From positions 1,116,001 to 1,180,000 of the forward strand of contig JAPFFF010000042.1 in NCBI GenBank assembly GCA_039105265.1: a stretch of DNA of 64,000 nt, in the 5' to 3' direction. This stretch comes from Tritrichomonas musculus (taxonomy: Eukaryota > Parabasalia > Tritrichomonadida > Tritrichomonadidae). Under the pieces are notes generated by a model. The model worked only from the letters and a program-made list of their open reading frames with translations. It had not been told where the DNA came from and searched no databases. Made by a program: the position numbers and the translations under genes. Numbering within the stretch: the stretch's first letter is position 1; each line of letters begins with the position of its first letter. Of this stretch, positions 19,287-30,431 are shown piece by piece.

Positions 19287-20405
19287 TATAAATTTCTCTC
19301 AAAAATGTTATCCACTTTTTCTGATATATTATATAATTATATGTGTATCGAAAGGTCTTACAACTAAATTGAATAAAAAATAAAATTAAATAAATTTATA
19401 TTTATCTTAATAAATAATTTAATTAATAATTATAATATATAATTTATATATTTTATATCCAATATTATAAAATGTAATGGTTGAAATAAAGACTTTAATT
19501 AAAATTCAATATATATCGATTTCTTATATATTTGCATCATTTAAAAAATATAGATGTCATTTGAATGGATATACTATGTGTTATAAAAATAATATTTTAC
19601 TTTTTGACGAAATCCTTCATTAATTGAAATATTAAACTTTTTATATTTATGAAACCAATCAACTAAATCTGCATTTTTAGAAAAAACTGACATTTGATTT
19701 AGAATGAAATTCAAATATATTAGAAAGTAAATGCATATAAATAAAATTGTATTCGTCATTTGGCTCCTGTAACGTCCAATTTTTTTAAAATCATCATTTA
19801 ATAATTCAACAAATTCAATTTTTCTGCATTTTTAGCTAAAAAATGAATTTTTTTTTTTTCAATAATAATAACTATTTTTATATAACAATTAATGTTTTAC
19901 AAGCATATAAAAAGATATCAAAAGAATTAATGATTAAAATAAATTATATAAAAAGTTATCGCTATTCTAAATTTTTATAAAGTGTTATAAAATTCTTATC
20001 AAAAATAATTAAAATAAATTGAGATAAAATACTCAAATTTATTTTCTGAAGAAAATTTAATATATACTTATATCCTTTTAGTTTTTATTTTAATTTGAAT
20101 TTTGTACGATGCAAATATTTATAAAAGTGATTATTATTATTATAATAAAATATAATTAGTTTAAACAAACCAATCATTGAGTTTTACTGTTAAAATTCAG
20201 TTGTACGACCTTTGTGTATCGAAATTTTGCAAGAGAGATTGTGCCTCAGCTTTTTGAGAGTACTAATTGAAAGTAAAAATCGGAGTAAATTGAGGGGAAT
20301 CGTATTTTTCTACGCCACTTTTTGAAAACTTTTAAACTTTTTGAATACTTTTTTATACATTTTTTATTCAATTTTTGCTAAATAATTCATAAATATTTAG
20401 TTCAA

Positions 20406-20582
20406 ATGGCTTCCCGATTCATCCAGCAATTCAAGGAGCCTGATTCGGCTTCGCGCAGCCCTGTGGTGATCACTAGTGCGTATATTCCTGAAAAATTATG
20501 TAAAAATGAAAAAAAATTATATCAAAAAAAGCAAATAGTTATAATTTTAAGAGAAATCTTAAAATTATTTTTCTTAACAGAG
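20406..20582 (+). CDS. Possible short gene or first exon
   Basis: The first about 28 codons (from MASRFIQQFKEPDSASRS) have much higher G+C and balanced third positions, unlike the surrounding spacer. The frame then continues through AT-rich, spacer-like sequence to a stop after 58 codons. The compositional break near 20480 and the sequence tttttcttaacag ending at 20580 would fit a coding exon followed by an intron, but the donor is unclear and little is left to code downstream. A decayed gene fragment is equally possible. Confidence 0.3.
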
Positions 20583-20886
20583 TAAGTTAAATTTCACCTT
20601 ATGATGGCGGTTTTTTACTTTCCATGAATATTCATGGATAGAAAAAAACGATTGTACGTAAATTGAGAAATTATAAAATTTTCAAATATCCATTATAAAG
20701 AAATTACTTTAAGTATTTATATATATCTTCTAATAAAGATACTAATAACATGAATGCTTAATTAAAATAACATATTTAAATTAAGATATATATATTTTAA
20801 AAACAATAAAATCAAGAATTCAATACTTCATAACTCAACGAGTTGAATTCAATTTTGTTTGACCTATAATAGGTGAATAATGATCG

Positions 20887-21320
20887 CTTATTACTGCATT
20901 TTGGCGGTTATAGTAATAAGGAATTCAATCTTATTTGGCCTTAGTATAAGGTCAAAAAAATCTGTTTTAATCTAAAAGGTCAATAATTCACTATATTTTT
21001 ATAACAAATTTGATAATAAAAATGAATCAGCATTCATAAAATATTCAATCACTTCTATCAATTTTTTTCATTAAATAATTAAAAACCTCAGAATATATTC
21101 AATATCTATAATCAATTTACTATAAAGGATAAATAATTCATTCTCACAATATATTCAATGAGTTCATTCAATAAATTTTTTTATATAATTAATTTATTAT
21201 GAATTTATACTAAAAATATGAAGTGAATATGATAATAATTTTTCTATATTTTGAGAGATTACTTATTTAATTATTAATTTTTTAAAATTTAGGCATCGAA
21301 CTTCAAAGTGCAGTAATAAG
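20887..21320. mobile_element. Possible small inverted-repeat element
   Basis: The word cttattactgcatttt at 20887-20902 is found inverted, with one mismatch, at 21305-21320. A smaller hairpin is nested at its left end. No target duplication is visible, so this is tentative. Confidence 0.3.
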
Positions 21321-22239
21321 AAGCAAAAAATTGAATGAGTGAAGAGTAATAATTTCTACCTATATAACATTTTAAAGTATCAAAACAAAAAAATAATAAC
21401 TCCTCATATTTTCTCATATTTTTTTGAAAATTGGTAAATCAATTATTCATAGGTATTATGCTCCAAAATTTTGTAATCAAATACGTCTTTAGGCAAATAA
21501 TAATTTTATTATTTTTGAAGTAAAAATATTCCATATTCATCAACTTTTCTCAGAAAAAAAATTGAATTAGGCTATAAACCATTATTTGCTGTGTATTTAT
21601 TTCTTTTCTAGATTTTGCTTTTAAATGTTTTTTATCATTTTTGATTTTTGTCTAATTCATCTTAGTTCTTTTTATTCTTTGCTTATGCGACTATAAAAAT
21701 CAAGTTAATAACATTCTTTAAGTTAACTTTTAATGATTAAATTATGAGAATTCTCTTCTACTTAATAATGATTTAATAAAATATTAATAAACTTTATTAT
21801 TTCAATTATTTTTTCATAAAAATTGCTTAATGGTTAAAGAATAAAATACTTTGGTTCGATTGACTTCAAGGCGCTTTTTTTGCCAATTTTTTTTTTAAAA
21901 ATATGGATAATGGCTTAAAAGTTCTATAAATCAAATACAACAAATGCTCAAAAAGATTTAATAATGAAGAATTAAACAAATAATAAAATGCAATTTTTAT
22001 TTATGTATCATCATTTAAAAAATATTAAAATTATTGTATAAATGAATGAGCTAGTGAAAGTAATTAGCATTTTTAGAACTTATCGAGAGCAAAATAGACA
22101 ATTTAGTTATTTATTTGGAGGATTATTTAAAAAAGATATTAAATAATTAATAAATATAAATAAGCATCTCATGATAAAAACAGCAAATAATGGTTTATAG
22201 ATTATAACAGCTATTATTTTCCATCTCTAAGCTGTATTC

Positions 22240-22500
22240 CGTAAAACTTTAATCCCGATGATGAAATTGAAATTGTCAATCTGAAGTTTAAATGGTGAAA
22301 TCTCTGCAGAAGATCTCACAATTTACGTTCCAGAAGCTTAAAACATGAGCTTCCTCGCAAAAAATGTTCAACATTTCTAAATCTCAGAAATTTAGCTGGT
22401 AAATCCCCCTGCAGTAGGAATTCACAAGCTAAACCTCCAAGATATAGACTGAGAACATCCCTGCAGAAGAAGTTCAAAATCTAAGTCCCAGAGTTCTTGT
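22240..22500. repeat. Degenerate repeats around a ctgcag motif
   Basis: The words tctctgcagaagat, ccccctgcagtagga and tccctgcagaagaag recur at roughly 90-bp intervals, each followed by ttcaca/ttcaaaa-like sequence. They look like a decayed tandem repeat. Confidence 0.35.
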
Positions 22501-22898
22501 TAAAAAAGGCGCCACAATAATAAAAATGCTTATCGTTTCTACTTTTTGAATCATTGTATCGTTTTTAATTCAATTTTGGTTTTGTGTATTTATTTGGTCG
22601 ATTTCGATCGTCCTTATTCAATTTTTTTCTGATGATATTTGCATACACCCTTTCAAAAAGCAGGCACGAAAATTCAATACTTCTACATTCAGCCTTGAAT
22701 TAAAAAGAGTGTAATTACCTTTGCTTTTCTATAATAAAATAAACTATTTATTTAGTGTATGTTCAAATAATTTCTAAAATGAACTGATGTTAATGATATA
22801 TGCTGATCGATAATGAACATTAAAATTATATTAAATACATTTATAAAATTATTGTATATATATCTAAGACCTTTCGACCGTGTGCCGTTTTTATGGTG

Positions 22899-22903
22899 TT
22901 CCG
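22899..22903. repeat. Target-site duplication, left (ttccg)
   Basis: The 5-bp word directly precedes the left terminal inverted repeat of Maverick 1 and is repeated exactly after its right end (48522-48526). Confidence 0.9.
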
Positions 22904-23139
22904 AGTAGTATATACTAGTCGGTTTCCGGTGGGGTTAGCACCCACACCATCAACACGAACTAGTTAAAAAAGAAAAGAAAAAGAAAAGAAAAATAAAAAA
23001 AAAATTCTTCTTCTTCTTTTCATGTTATCCCACCCACCCACCTCAACGCCTACCATCCATGAAACGGCACAGGTACCCCACCCCACAACCGCCCATCTAT
23101 GAAACGGCACAGGTACCAGCCCCGAGAATCTCGTACCTA
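22904..23139. repeat. Maverick 1 left terminal inverted repeat
   Basis: It begins agtagtatatactagtcgg and includes a purine run (agaaaag repeats) and two copies of atgaaacggcacaggtacc (23059-23077 and 23099-23117, 40 bp apart), ending at gagaatctcgtaccta. It matches the right end with three substitutions and some length variation in the purine run. The paired 19-mers may be integrase or replication-protein binding sites (inference). Confidence 0.95.
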
Positions 23140-23141
23140 CT

Positions 23142-23453
23142 TTATTTCGATTCAAGAGCAGCTAACCTAGCTTCCAATGCTGCTATCTTATCTTGGAGAA
23201 ATGCAAGATTAGCAACACAGTTTTTGTTCGTTTCATCATAATCTTCATTTGCAATATAACAACTTATTACATTGATTCTATGTTGGTTATCAAAATCATA
23301 AACAACTCCACAACTTGAACTCATTTCTAATGTTAATGTTATATTTTGAGCACCATTATTTAAAACATAATCATTATTATTAATACCTGATATAGTGAAT
23401 ATTCCTTTATATTTAATATTTTCATCAGTTTTATCATATCCATCAAATAACAT
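23142..23453 (-). CDS. Small coiled-coil protein at the left end of Maverick 1
   Basis: The 103-residue product has a beta-rich body and ends in a heptad-repeat coil, KIAALEARLAALESK. The same coil type ends the large protein at 25831-30420, so both may trimerise in the same way. It starts 6 bp after the stop of the next gene to the left on its strand, in a compact co-oriented cluster. The function is unknown; a short fibre tip or surface component is the best guess from the neighbourhood. Confidence 0.55.
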   Translation of the reverse strand: MLFDGYDKTDENIKYKGIFTISGINNNDYVLNNGAQNITLTLEMSSSCGVVYDFDNQHRINVISCYIANEDYDETNKNCVANLAFLQDKIAALEARLAALESK

Positions 23454-23459
23454 TCCATA

Positions 23460-24911
23460 TTATTTCCATTTTTCTAAATATTGACTTGCATTAGTATAAA
23501 GAACCGAAATAGTATTAACGCCAGTGCCTTCATCATAAGTTAATTCTAATTCTTGATTGAAAGTAATTCTTTTATCAATAATCTCTGGAATTTCGCTTTT
23601 CAGAGCATATCCACTTAAATCCACAGGTTCAGGTATCTTGCCCTCTAATGTCTCTATCCTACGTATAAGTTCATCTAGACCTTCATTAGCTTCATCCACA
23701 GTAGGGTAATTATCAAACTCAGCCTCTAGCTCATTGACCTTCTCAGCTAACAACTTGAAACAAGGCTTGAGTAAATCCCTAAACATATTGCTGATATCCA
23801 TAGCACCACTTAATGTCAAGGTTCCAGTATCAGGGTTATCATTCTCATCAGTAAAAGGTAGTTCATCTAGTTGCTTATACTCTTCCTCACACCAGGTAAT
23901 TATAGGTGTTATATCTTTGGTTATGCTTCTTGCTGTAGTACCTGACATGAAGTTAATGCTATTTCTAACCAAATCACTCATACCTTTGGTTGACTTATGA
24001 GAGAATAACCTTTTAAGGAATCCTCCACCTTTTATGGTAGGAAAGCTTATACCATCTGGAAATAGCTGCATACCAATAGAACCTATTGATCCAGCAGTAC
24101 CTGCAACTCCAAAAGCTAATGCAGTCCATGAGACTATACGTAAATTATCTACATCATCCTCCAGATGTTGAGTAACTTGTTCAGTCCTTGATACTCTACC
24201 TTTTAAGCTTTCCATAACAGTGTTCATTTCGTTAACATCATAGCTAATAACATCTACATTATTGGTAACTAAGTTTAAATCACTCCTCATAGTAGTAATA
24301 TTATCAGCTGTTATTATCTTAGAGGAGGTAATATTATAATCAGTATATAAGGTTGTTGCCCCATTAGGATTTGGGGATACTTCATAAAATTGCTGCTTAA
24401 TGATATACTCGAATGGGTTAGTAGTTGAATCCCAATGAACCTCGTCTATTGGGTCAACATATTCATCAGCTAAATATATCTTAATATCCCTTGAGTCATT
24501 AGTAGTCGAAGCTGCATATGTATATTCAAGCTTTTCACATGAATCAAGTACACCATGTAAGAACAACCATACCTTGTCTCCTCCATTGCCTTCTTTTCCA
24601 GTAGGTCGAACTGAGAACCTATTTGCATTTTTAGAACCTTCAAGGGTAATATCTAGGTAGAGTTCATCAATAGCACTAGTTTCTAATTTTTTAGTAGCAT
24701 TATTCATCTTATAGCACCTTATTGCTTCAATATCATATCCATCTTTTGTACCTCCTTGACTTGTTTGAAAGCCTAGACCATATTTCGAAAAAGGTTCTAT
24801 CTCCCCTGTCTTTAATTTTACAAAACAGTCTATTTTGCACTTACCTCCATGAATCATGTAATGTAGTATGTTATCAGGTGAGTAGTCATTAGGCTTATTA
24901 ATCAGTTTCAT
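23460..24911 (-). CDS. Fibre-like structural protein of Maverick 1
   Basis: The 483-residue product has beta-rich N-terminal domains, a block NPFEYIIKQQFYEVSPNP, coiled coil around residues 225-260, a glycine-rich hydrophobic stretch (AFGVAGTAGSIGSIG) and, near the C-terminus, IPEPVDLSGYALKSEIPE. The YALK-D/E-IP repeat is typical of trimeric tail-fibre stalks of phages and recurs in the proteins at 62022-63925. Its block is paralogous to the middle of the large protein at 25831-30420. Host attachment or a virion surface role is inferred. Part of a gene cluster in which at least one frame looks interrupted. Confidence 0.6.
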   Translation of the reverse strand: MKLINKPNDYSPDNILHYMIHGGKCKIDCFVKLKTGEIEPFSKYGLGFQTSQGGTKDGYDIEAIRCYKMNNATKKLETSAIDELYLDITLEGSKNANRFSVRPTGKEGNGGDKVWLFLHGVLDSCEKLEYTYAASTTNDSRDIKIYLADEYVDPIDEVHWDSTTNPFEYIIKQQFYEVSPNPNGATTLYTDYNITSSKIITADNITTMRSDLNLVTNNVDVISYDVNEMNTVMESLKGRVSRTEQVTQHLEDDVDNLRIVSWTALAFGVAGTAGSIGSIGMQLFPDGISFPTIKGGGFLKRLFSHKSTKGMSDLVRNSINFMSGTTARSITKDITPIITWCEEEYKQLDELPFTDENDNPDTGTLTLSGAMDISNMFRDLLKPCFKLLAEKVNELEAEFDNYPTVDEANEGLDELIRRIETLEGKIPEPVDLSGYALKSEIPEIIDKRITFNQELELTYDEGTGVNTISVLYTNASQYLEKWK

Positions 24912-25112
24912 GTTCCTCTCACTCCTCTTGACTTGTATGTAGGTACCATCTTCACCATACTCATTCTCCTTATTTAATCCATTAACTAATCTACCATTGA
25001 TATGACCTTGTATGTTATCACCTACCCATTTTGTGCCATCCCATGATAAAAACCACTTATTACCAAAACAATACTCATTAAACCTAAACTCTAAGTCATT
25101 AGGTATAGTATA

Positions 25113-25811
25113 TCAAGTATCTATGTTCCATTGAAGTAACCAATACTTCTTGTTATCTATCACAACCTGACTAGTTGATGTAGGCTTATATAAGTATAGT
25201 ACATCACTCTTACGTAAACTTAATGCATTATCAGCTTTTATTAGAGAACACTTTATTGCCTTCTCTGTCTGTAAAGAATCAGTTATATATTCATTCATTA
25301 TGCTCAACTCCCCATTCAGCCACAAGGTATATGGGTTGAAGTCTAGTTTACTATCAAAAGCTATATTCATATATCCCATAATGGTACTATTATTTATACT
25401 GCATCCATTACTACTTTTAGTTATCAAAGGAGAATATACTTGACCATCCTTAACATATATGTAGAACTCCTTAACTAAATTACCACTTGTATCATATACT
25501 ATATTCTTCCTCAAGACAACCTTAAATATATTAGTCTGGGTTTTTATTTCATTGAGCTTATTCATGAAGTCTTCAGGCAAATTAACAAACTTAAGGATAT
25601 TGTAAGTTGTTGTTGAAGACTCAAATGATACATACTGTATATTTTTATTTTTAATATCAACTTCTGGTAAACCTTCGACCTCATTAAATAAATGACCTGT
25701 CTGTACATAGTTATCTAAGTCACCCAATGTTAATAACTGGCTACCTTTTCGAGTAGCATCCCCTATCTTAAACTGTATATCTCCTTTAAATCTTGTAGTA
25801 GTATCACTCAT
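25113..25811 (-). CDS. Fibre-like protein segment of Maverick 1
   Basis: An open frame of about 232 residues from the ATG at 25809-25811 (MSDTTTRFKGDIQFKIG). This start was chosen because it clears the stop of the large upstream gene at 25831; an earlier ATG at 25898 would overlap it. The product is beta-rich, with SDVLYLYKPT and YWLLQWNIDT blocks that match SDQLYLYRPS and YYCMRWDID in the large protein at 25831-30420. It is therefore paralogous to an internal domain of that protein. A surface or fibre role is inferred. Confidence 0.55.
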   Translation of the reverse strand: MSDTTTRFKGDIQFKIGDATRKGSQLLTLGDLDNYVQTGHLFNEVEGLPEVDIKNKNIQYVSFESSTTTYNILKFVNLPEDFMNKLNEIKTQTNIFKVVLRKNIVYDTSGNLVKEFYIYVKDGQVYSPLITKSSNGCSINNSTIMGYMNIAFDSKLDFNPYTLWLNGELSIMNEYITDSLQTEKAIKCSLIKADNALSLRKSDVLYLYKPTSTSQVVIDNKKYWLLQWNIDT

Positions 25812-25830
25812 TTTAGTTAAATAAAACTTC

Positions 25831-28800
25831 TCATTCGATGTTAGCGCATTTAGCTTCAAGTGCTGCAAGTCTTGCCTCAAGAGTATCAATATATGCATCC
25901 TTCTGGTCTATCATTTCCTTCACTTCTACTTTAGTAATATAAGCAGTCATATCTATATCTTCTAATGGATGTTTTGTACTTGACTTATTTTCAAGCTCTT
26001 TGATTTTCTCGCACATGAATGCTATTGTACCCTTTAAAGTATCGCGATATGTCTTTGCAATATTAATACATGTATCAAATGAAACCATCATCTTATCAGC
26101 ATCCTTCATTGTTATTTCAAGTTCAGGTTCATCATCTGTTTCTTCATGATATGCCCATGCAAGAATCTTTTCTAATACATCTTCCTCTGCTAATGTTTCT
26201 GGGTTATCATTACGACGGAACCAACTTGGATTATTAAATAATCCTATTCTATTTGCTACATATGCTTCTGCTGCTACTCCTGCCATAGCTGCTGCATCAC
26301 CAGGATGATGTCTAACAAACTGCCATTGACCATGTAAGAACCTTCTAGCAACATAACCTACTGCTCCCATAATAACCTGGGTAGTTGCACTTACAACACC
26401 ATCTTGTTGGTACATTTCTATCACTCCATTCACAATATTAATTACATGTAGTCTTCTTCTATCTATTGTAGCAACTACATTTCCATTATATAGTACTTGT
26501 GTTATTTCTTCACCAGTTGTTTCATCTAATGTGTCATTAAAAGCTAAAAGATTACCATGAGAATAAATATTATCCATTAGTTCCCCTCTTTGTTCATCAC
26601 TCATTTGTTCTATCATTCTTGCTGTTATTGCTGGTGTTGTTCCTGGTACTGTCCAAGTATCTGTTGTGGCAACAAGGTCATAATGTTGATATCTAACTCC
26701 ATTTGCATTAACTTCTATCTGTGAATTAATTCCAACAAATCGTACTTGACCTCCACTAATATTTGCTGTAGTTGGTGCTGAATAATCAATAGTAGCAACA
26801 ATTGGGCCAATAGTCACTCCTCTATGATCAATAATATTTATCCATGCCTCCATTGTTTGGTCATTCAAGTAAGGTTCTAATCCAATATCTCCATTTTGTA
26901 CAAATGGTAAATTTAATCTGTCTTGCATAGATAATTGTTCAATATCTCTCGCTGTGTATGTTGTTCCTTCCCATTCTATTGACCAATTATTATCAGTAGC
27001 TCTATGTATTCTATCTGTCATCTCAATATCAGCTGGTCTTATTAGAGTCCTTCGTTGAAATACATTATTATGGATAATGAGTTGGTCATTATAAAACAAA
27101 TCATAAACATTAAACCACTCTCTTTCATGATATTGGATACGTAAGATATCAGGATGACTAGCAACTAATGCATTTCGTTCTTCTCTTGTCATATCTGCAA
27201 TATCTTCTAAGGTATACTGGATTCCAGATATATCGATAACAGGAACTTGATTCCTAAGTGCAATCGTAGTTGAAGCTGTATTTGTCATTGTAGTCTGTGG
27301 TACAGTTATATCTGTTCGAATCTCATCTGTTTCATCTGTAACAACTTGTGGCTGAACTTCTCTATGAGTTCTCTCTAATGATTGCTCAGTGGTTGTGATA
27401 GTATTTGTTGCATTATCAGTATCATTATCAGTTATTGTAATCGAGGATGAATTAATATTTAATGTTTCAGTTCCATTTGTATCTGGTCTATTCCTAAAGA
27501 AGTGTAAGACATTCGAACCAAGTGTAGCAATAGCATTTCCTAACTGAGTCAGTGCATGTGTTGTCGAAAGGACAACCTGTGTAGCTGAGAATGATGAAAT
27601 AGCTCCAGCAACAGGATTTTGAACAGTTGTTGTTATTGGTAAAAATCTTTCCATAGTCATCTTATCAGCCTTCAAATCAACATTCACCAAAAACTTACCT
27701 TGAAAGCCACTACTTCCATCACCTGGATAACCACCACCACCACCACCTCCTCCACCATTTCCTCCTGGACCTGCTGGGAAAGGTCTTGTTTGATATGTAT
27801 TAATAGTTACAGAGTTATTGGACATATTTAATGTTGAAAGGGCACTTGCAATACAAACTGTTGATGCTAAAATATTTAATATACTATTCGCAACTGCTAC
27901 ACCTTGTTTAATACTATCAGTATATTCATTATACATGGCTTGAATTCTCATTTGTTCAACTATATTATCAACTGTCTGTTTCAATATAGCATAATCATAG
28001 GCTAATATATCTGTGATTCCACCAACAACATTTAAATCTCGACGCATAGTCATGATATTATCAGCCCATATAATCTTTGATGAATAAATATTATAATCTG
28101 TCGATATGGTAGTGCATTTTCTTGGGTCTGGTTCTACTTCATAAAATTGTTGTTGAATAATTATATCGAATGGATTAACTTTCACATCAAAATCAAATAA
28201 TTCTTTCTCTATATATATTCGAATGTTCTTATGATTAAATCCTTCAATGATTTTAATGGAATGCCTTTTTTCTCGATGATAATTAAATGATTCGAGACAA
28301 GGATTTGACCCATAGGTATGCATAACACCTGAATTAATACAATGAGTAGGATGACAATCCCATTTTAATTCAGTTATATTTCCATTAATATTTAGGTCAG
28401 CATAAACATATAATCCATCATCTGCATTTAATCCACTTGGCGCATCAACATACATTCTAGCTTGTTCATATTTATATCCATCTTGAGTAAAAGTATCTGA
28501 ACCACTTGAATCAAAAGTTGCAGTTATTCCTTCACTTAATATGGTTCCATCTTTCTTAACAACCCTCCAATTGGTAAGATAATCTTTCAAGATATGAGCA
28601 TAATTATCATCATCTGTTAAATCTTCCTTTATTGTTCCTTTTATCCATCTCCCAATTCTTTCGTTATGTTTGATTGTTAAAGCAGGCGCACCGTTATTTG
28701 TGTTCATGAATGATATCTTTTCTGTACACATGTTTTGACAATTATTTCCTGTCCAATTTTTACCATCCCATGTTAATTCCCAGTTATGACCAAATAGATA

Positions 28801-30420
28801 GTCTTTGAATCTAAATACTAAATTTAGTGGTATGTCATAATCTTTATCTATATCCCATCTCATACAATAATAATTGGATTCTTCATACGTCTTAGATGGT
28901 CTATATAAATATAACTGGTCTGATTCCTTCAAGGTAAAATACTTGGAGTCAGTTGATGGAGTAGAGGGAACAACATCATAGATTGCTTGATATTTGGAGA
29001 CCAATGAGTTATATTGATTTCGAAATACTTCTAATATATCATCATCAATCTCAATTACAATTTTATTTCCATCAGGGTCAACAATATCAAAGCTATTTTC
29101 ATCATCAGTATTAACAACGTCATTATCATCAACTTCAAGTGTACGAGCATGAGGAGCAGGAGGATGTCGTGTAATCTTATTTAAAATCCATTGGGCACCT
29201 CTTCCTATTGGTTCGAAAAGGGCAGCTATTAGAATTACACATAAACAAAATACCCCAACGCCTAAACCCCCAGCGATTGCATATACAAGTATTACATAAA
29301 CATACAGAATTAAATCAGAATAACCTCCTATATATTGCCAAAATTGAGCATCTATCCAATTTCCGCCTATCTGTATAATATTATTAACTAAATTTGGGTA
29401 GTTCATGATAAAATCAACTATGAAGTGCCATAAGTTGCTCCAAAATAATGTAAATGAGCTATATGCTATTTTAATCATTCGAATTCCTTCATTCTTTAAT
29501 TCATCAATTTTGTTATTAAGTCTTGGTGTCAATTCTTTTATCTCATCAATGACCTGATGCAAATCTACATCCTTAAAGTCAGCATCTGCATCTTCTCCTC
29601 CAATATAAAAGATTACCCCCACTTTTTCATTTTCTTTAACAGCTTCATATGCAATATCCACAATACTATCAATACCATACCAGATAAAATAAAATAAGTT
29701 ATATATAATCTTCATAAATTCTTTTGTCGCAAAAGCAATTGTTTGATAAGTTAATTTAATAGGCTGTTTAGCAAGAGATAGGGTAGTTGAAATGATATTA
29801 TACAATAAGTCTTTTATCCATCCTATTGTCTTTTTACTATATAACCAAAACTTGGATACTGTTAATTTGAGTACTTCTGGTTCTATAATTTTTGGAATCG
29901 TATATTCTTCGAGTTTCTTTAATTCATCAATAGGAGGAATTACATAAACCATATCTTCTTTGTTAACTAACTCTTTTGGTGGTTCAGTTGGAGTAGGTGT
30001 AGGCGTAGGTGAAGGTGTAGGGTCTGGAGTTGGCTCAGGTGTTGGAGTAGGTGGTGGTGTTTCATCTATTTCTATTTTAACCTCATGTATTTCTGGTTCG
30101 CCAGTTGTTTTATTAATTAGGCACATGGGAGTATTACCACCTGTTAAGTTCAAGAGAGTCTCATAACTTATGGTTTGATCATTTAATGCATCTATCCATT
30201 TAGTAATATTAGCAGCTGTTGTATTTGTTTTCTCAGCAAAGTCTTTCATGTTATTTATCTTTGTCTCATTGACATCAAAGATAGTTTCATTAGTTGTTTC
30301 ATTAACTTTTAAATCTACATATTTAATGGGTTCAATCTCAGTAAAATCAACAGTATTATTTTTTATCCACTTTGATATATTATCATTACTTGTACTTAAC
30401 TCTTTTATTATAGTTTCCAT
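25831..30420 (-). CDS. Giant surface/fibre-like protein of Maverick 1
   Basis: About 1529 residues from the ATG at 30418-30420 (METIIKELSTSND); this start leaves an 11-bp gap to the upstream gene, whereas the longer frame has only a TTG start. Features, numbered in the longer frame: many N-T/S sites in residues 20-120, a Pro-Thr linker of repeated PTP at about 141-168, amphipathic and hydrophobic helices, a strong membrane-type segment at about 390-425 (VYVILVYAIAGGLGVGVF), beta-rich domains, a QQQFYEVEPDP block, a glycine-rich linker at about 902-920, and a C-terminal coil LEARLAALEAK. This resembles an envelope or host-recognition protein. No enzymatic motif is seen. Its middle is paralogous to the products of 23460-24911 and 25113-25811. 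Confidence 0.65.
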   Translation of the reverse strand: METIIKELSTSNDNISKWIKNNTVDFTEIEPIKYVDLKVNETTNETIFDVNETKINNMKDFAEKTNTTAANITKWIDALNDQTISYETLLNLTGGNTPMCLINKTTGEPEIHEVKIEIDETPPPTPTPEPTPDPTPSPTPTPTPTEPPKELVNKEDMVYVIPPIDELKKLEEYTIPKIIEPEVLKLTVSKFWLYSKKTIGWIKDLLYNIISTTLSLAKQPIKLTYQTIAFATKEFMKIIYNLFYFIWYGIDSIVDIAYEAVKENEKVGVIFYIGGEDADADFKDVDLHQVIDEIKELTPRLNNKIDELKNEGIRMIKIAYSSFTLFWSNLWHFIVDFIMNYPNLVNNIIQIGGNWIDAQFWQYIGGYSDLILYVYVILVYAIAGGLGVGVFCLCVILIAALFEPIGRGAQWILNKITRHPPAPHARTLEVDDNDVVNTDDENSFDIVDPDGNKIVIEIDDDILEVFRNQYNSLVSKYQAIYDVVPSTPSTDSKYFTLKESDQLYLYRPSKTYEESNYYCMRWDIDKDYDIPLNLVFRFKDYLFGHNWELTWDGKNWTGNNCQNMCTEKISFMNTNNGAPALTIKHNERIGRWIKGTIKEDLTDDDNYAHILKDYLTNWRVVKKDGTILSEGITATFDSSGSDTFTQDGYKYEQARMYVDAPSGLNADDGLYVYADLNINGNITELKWDCHPTHCINSGVMHTYGSNPCLESFNYHREKRHSIKIIEGFNHKNIRIYIEKELFDFDVKVNPFDIIIQQQFYEVEPDPRKCTTISTDYNIYSSKIIWADNIMTMRRDLNVVGGITDILAYDYAILKQTVDNIVEQMRIQAMYNEYTDSIKQGVAVANSILNILASTVCIASALSTLNMSNNSVTINTYQTRPFPAGPGGNGGGGGGGGGYPGDGSSGFQGKFLVNVDLKADKMTMERFLPITTTVQNPVAGAISSFSATQVVLSTTHALTQLGNAIATLGSNVLHFFRNRPDTNGTETLNINSSSITITDNDTDNATNTITTTEQSLERTHREVQPQVVTDETDEIRTDITVPQTTMTNTASTTIALRNQVPVIDISGIQYTLEDIADMTREERNALVASHPDILRIQYHEREWFNVYDLFYNDQLIIHNNVFQRRTLIRPADIEMTDRIHRATDNNWSIEWEGTTYTARDIEQLSMQDRLNLPFVQNGDIGLEPYLNDQTMEAWINIIDHRGVTIGPIVATIDYSAPTTANISGGQVRFVGINSQIEVNANGVRYQHYDLVATTDTWTVPGTTPAITARMIEQMSDEQRGELMDNIYSHGNLLAFNDTLDETTGEEITQVLYNGNVVATIDRRRLHVINIVNGVIEMYQQDGVVSATTQVIMGAVGYVARRFLHGQWQFVRHHPGDAAAMAGVAAEAYVANRIGLFNNPSWFRRNDNPETLAEEDVLEKILAWAYHEETDDEPELEITMKDADKMMVSFDTCINIAKTYRDTLKGTIAFMCEKIKELENKSSTKHPLEDIDMTAYITKVEVKEMIDQKDAYIDTLEARLAALEAKCANIE

Positions 30421-30431
30421 GTTTTTAGGTT

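Larger units (their letters stand above)
19287..22898. other. AT-rich spacer before Maverick 1
   Basis: There is no large gene. It contains a small GC-richer open frame (20406-20582), an element-like inverted-repeat pair (20887-21320), and weak degenerate repeats at about 22240-22500. A 61-codon minus-strand frame at 19574-19759 begins with a hydrophobic stretch but has spacer-like composition and is not supported. Confidence 0.6.

Noticed and set aside
19574-19759. 61-codon minus-strand frame with hydrophobic start
   Set aside because: Its composition equals the AT-rich spacer and no motif or homologue in the window supports it.
23059-23241. MKRHRYPTP... frame shared by the terminal repeats of both Mavericks
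   Set aside because: The shared translation only reflects the conserved repeat DNA; the 40-bp period is not a codon multiple and the frame is not maintained downstream.
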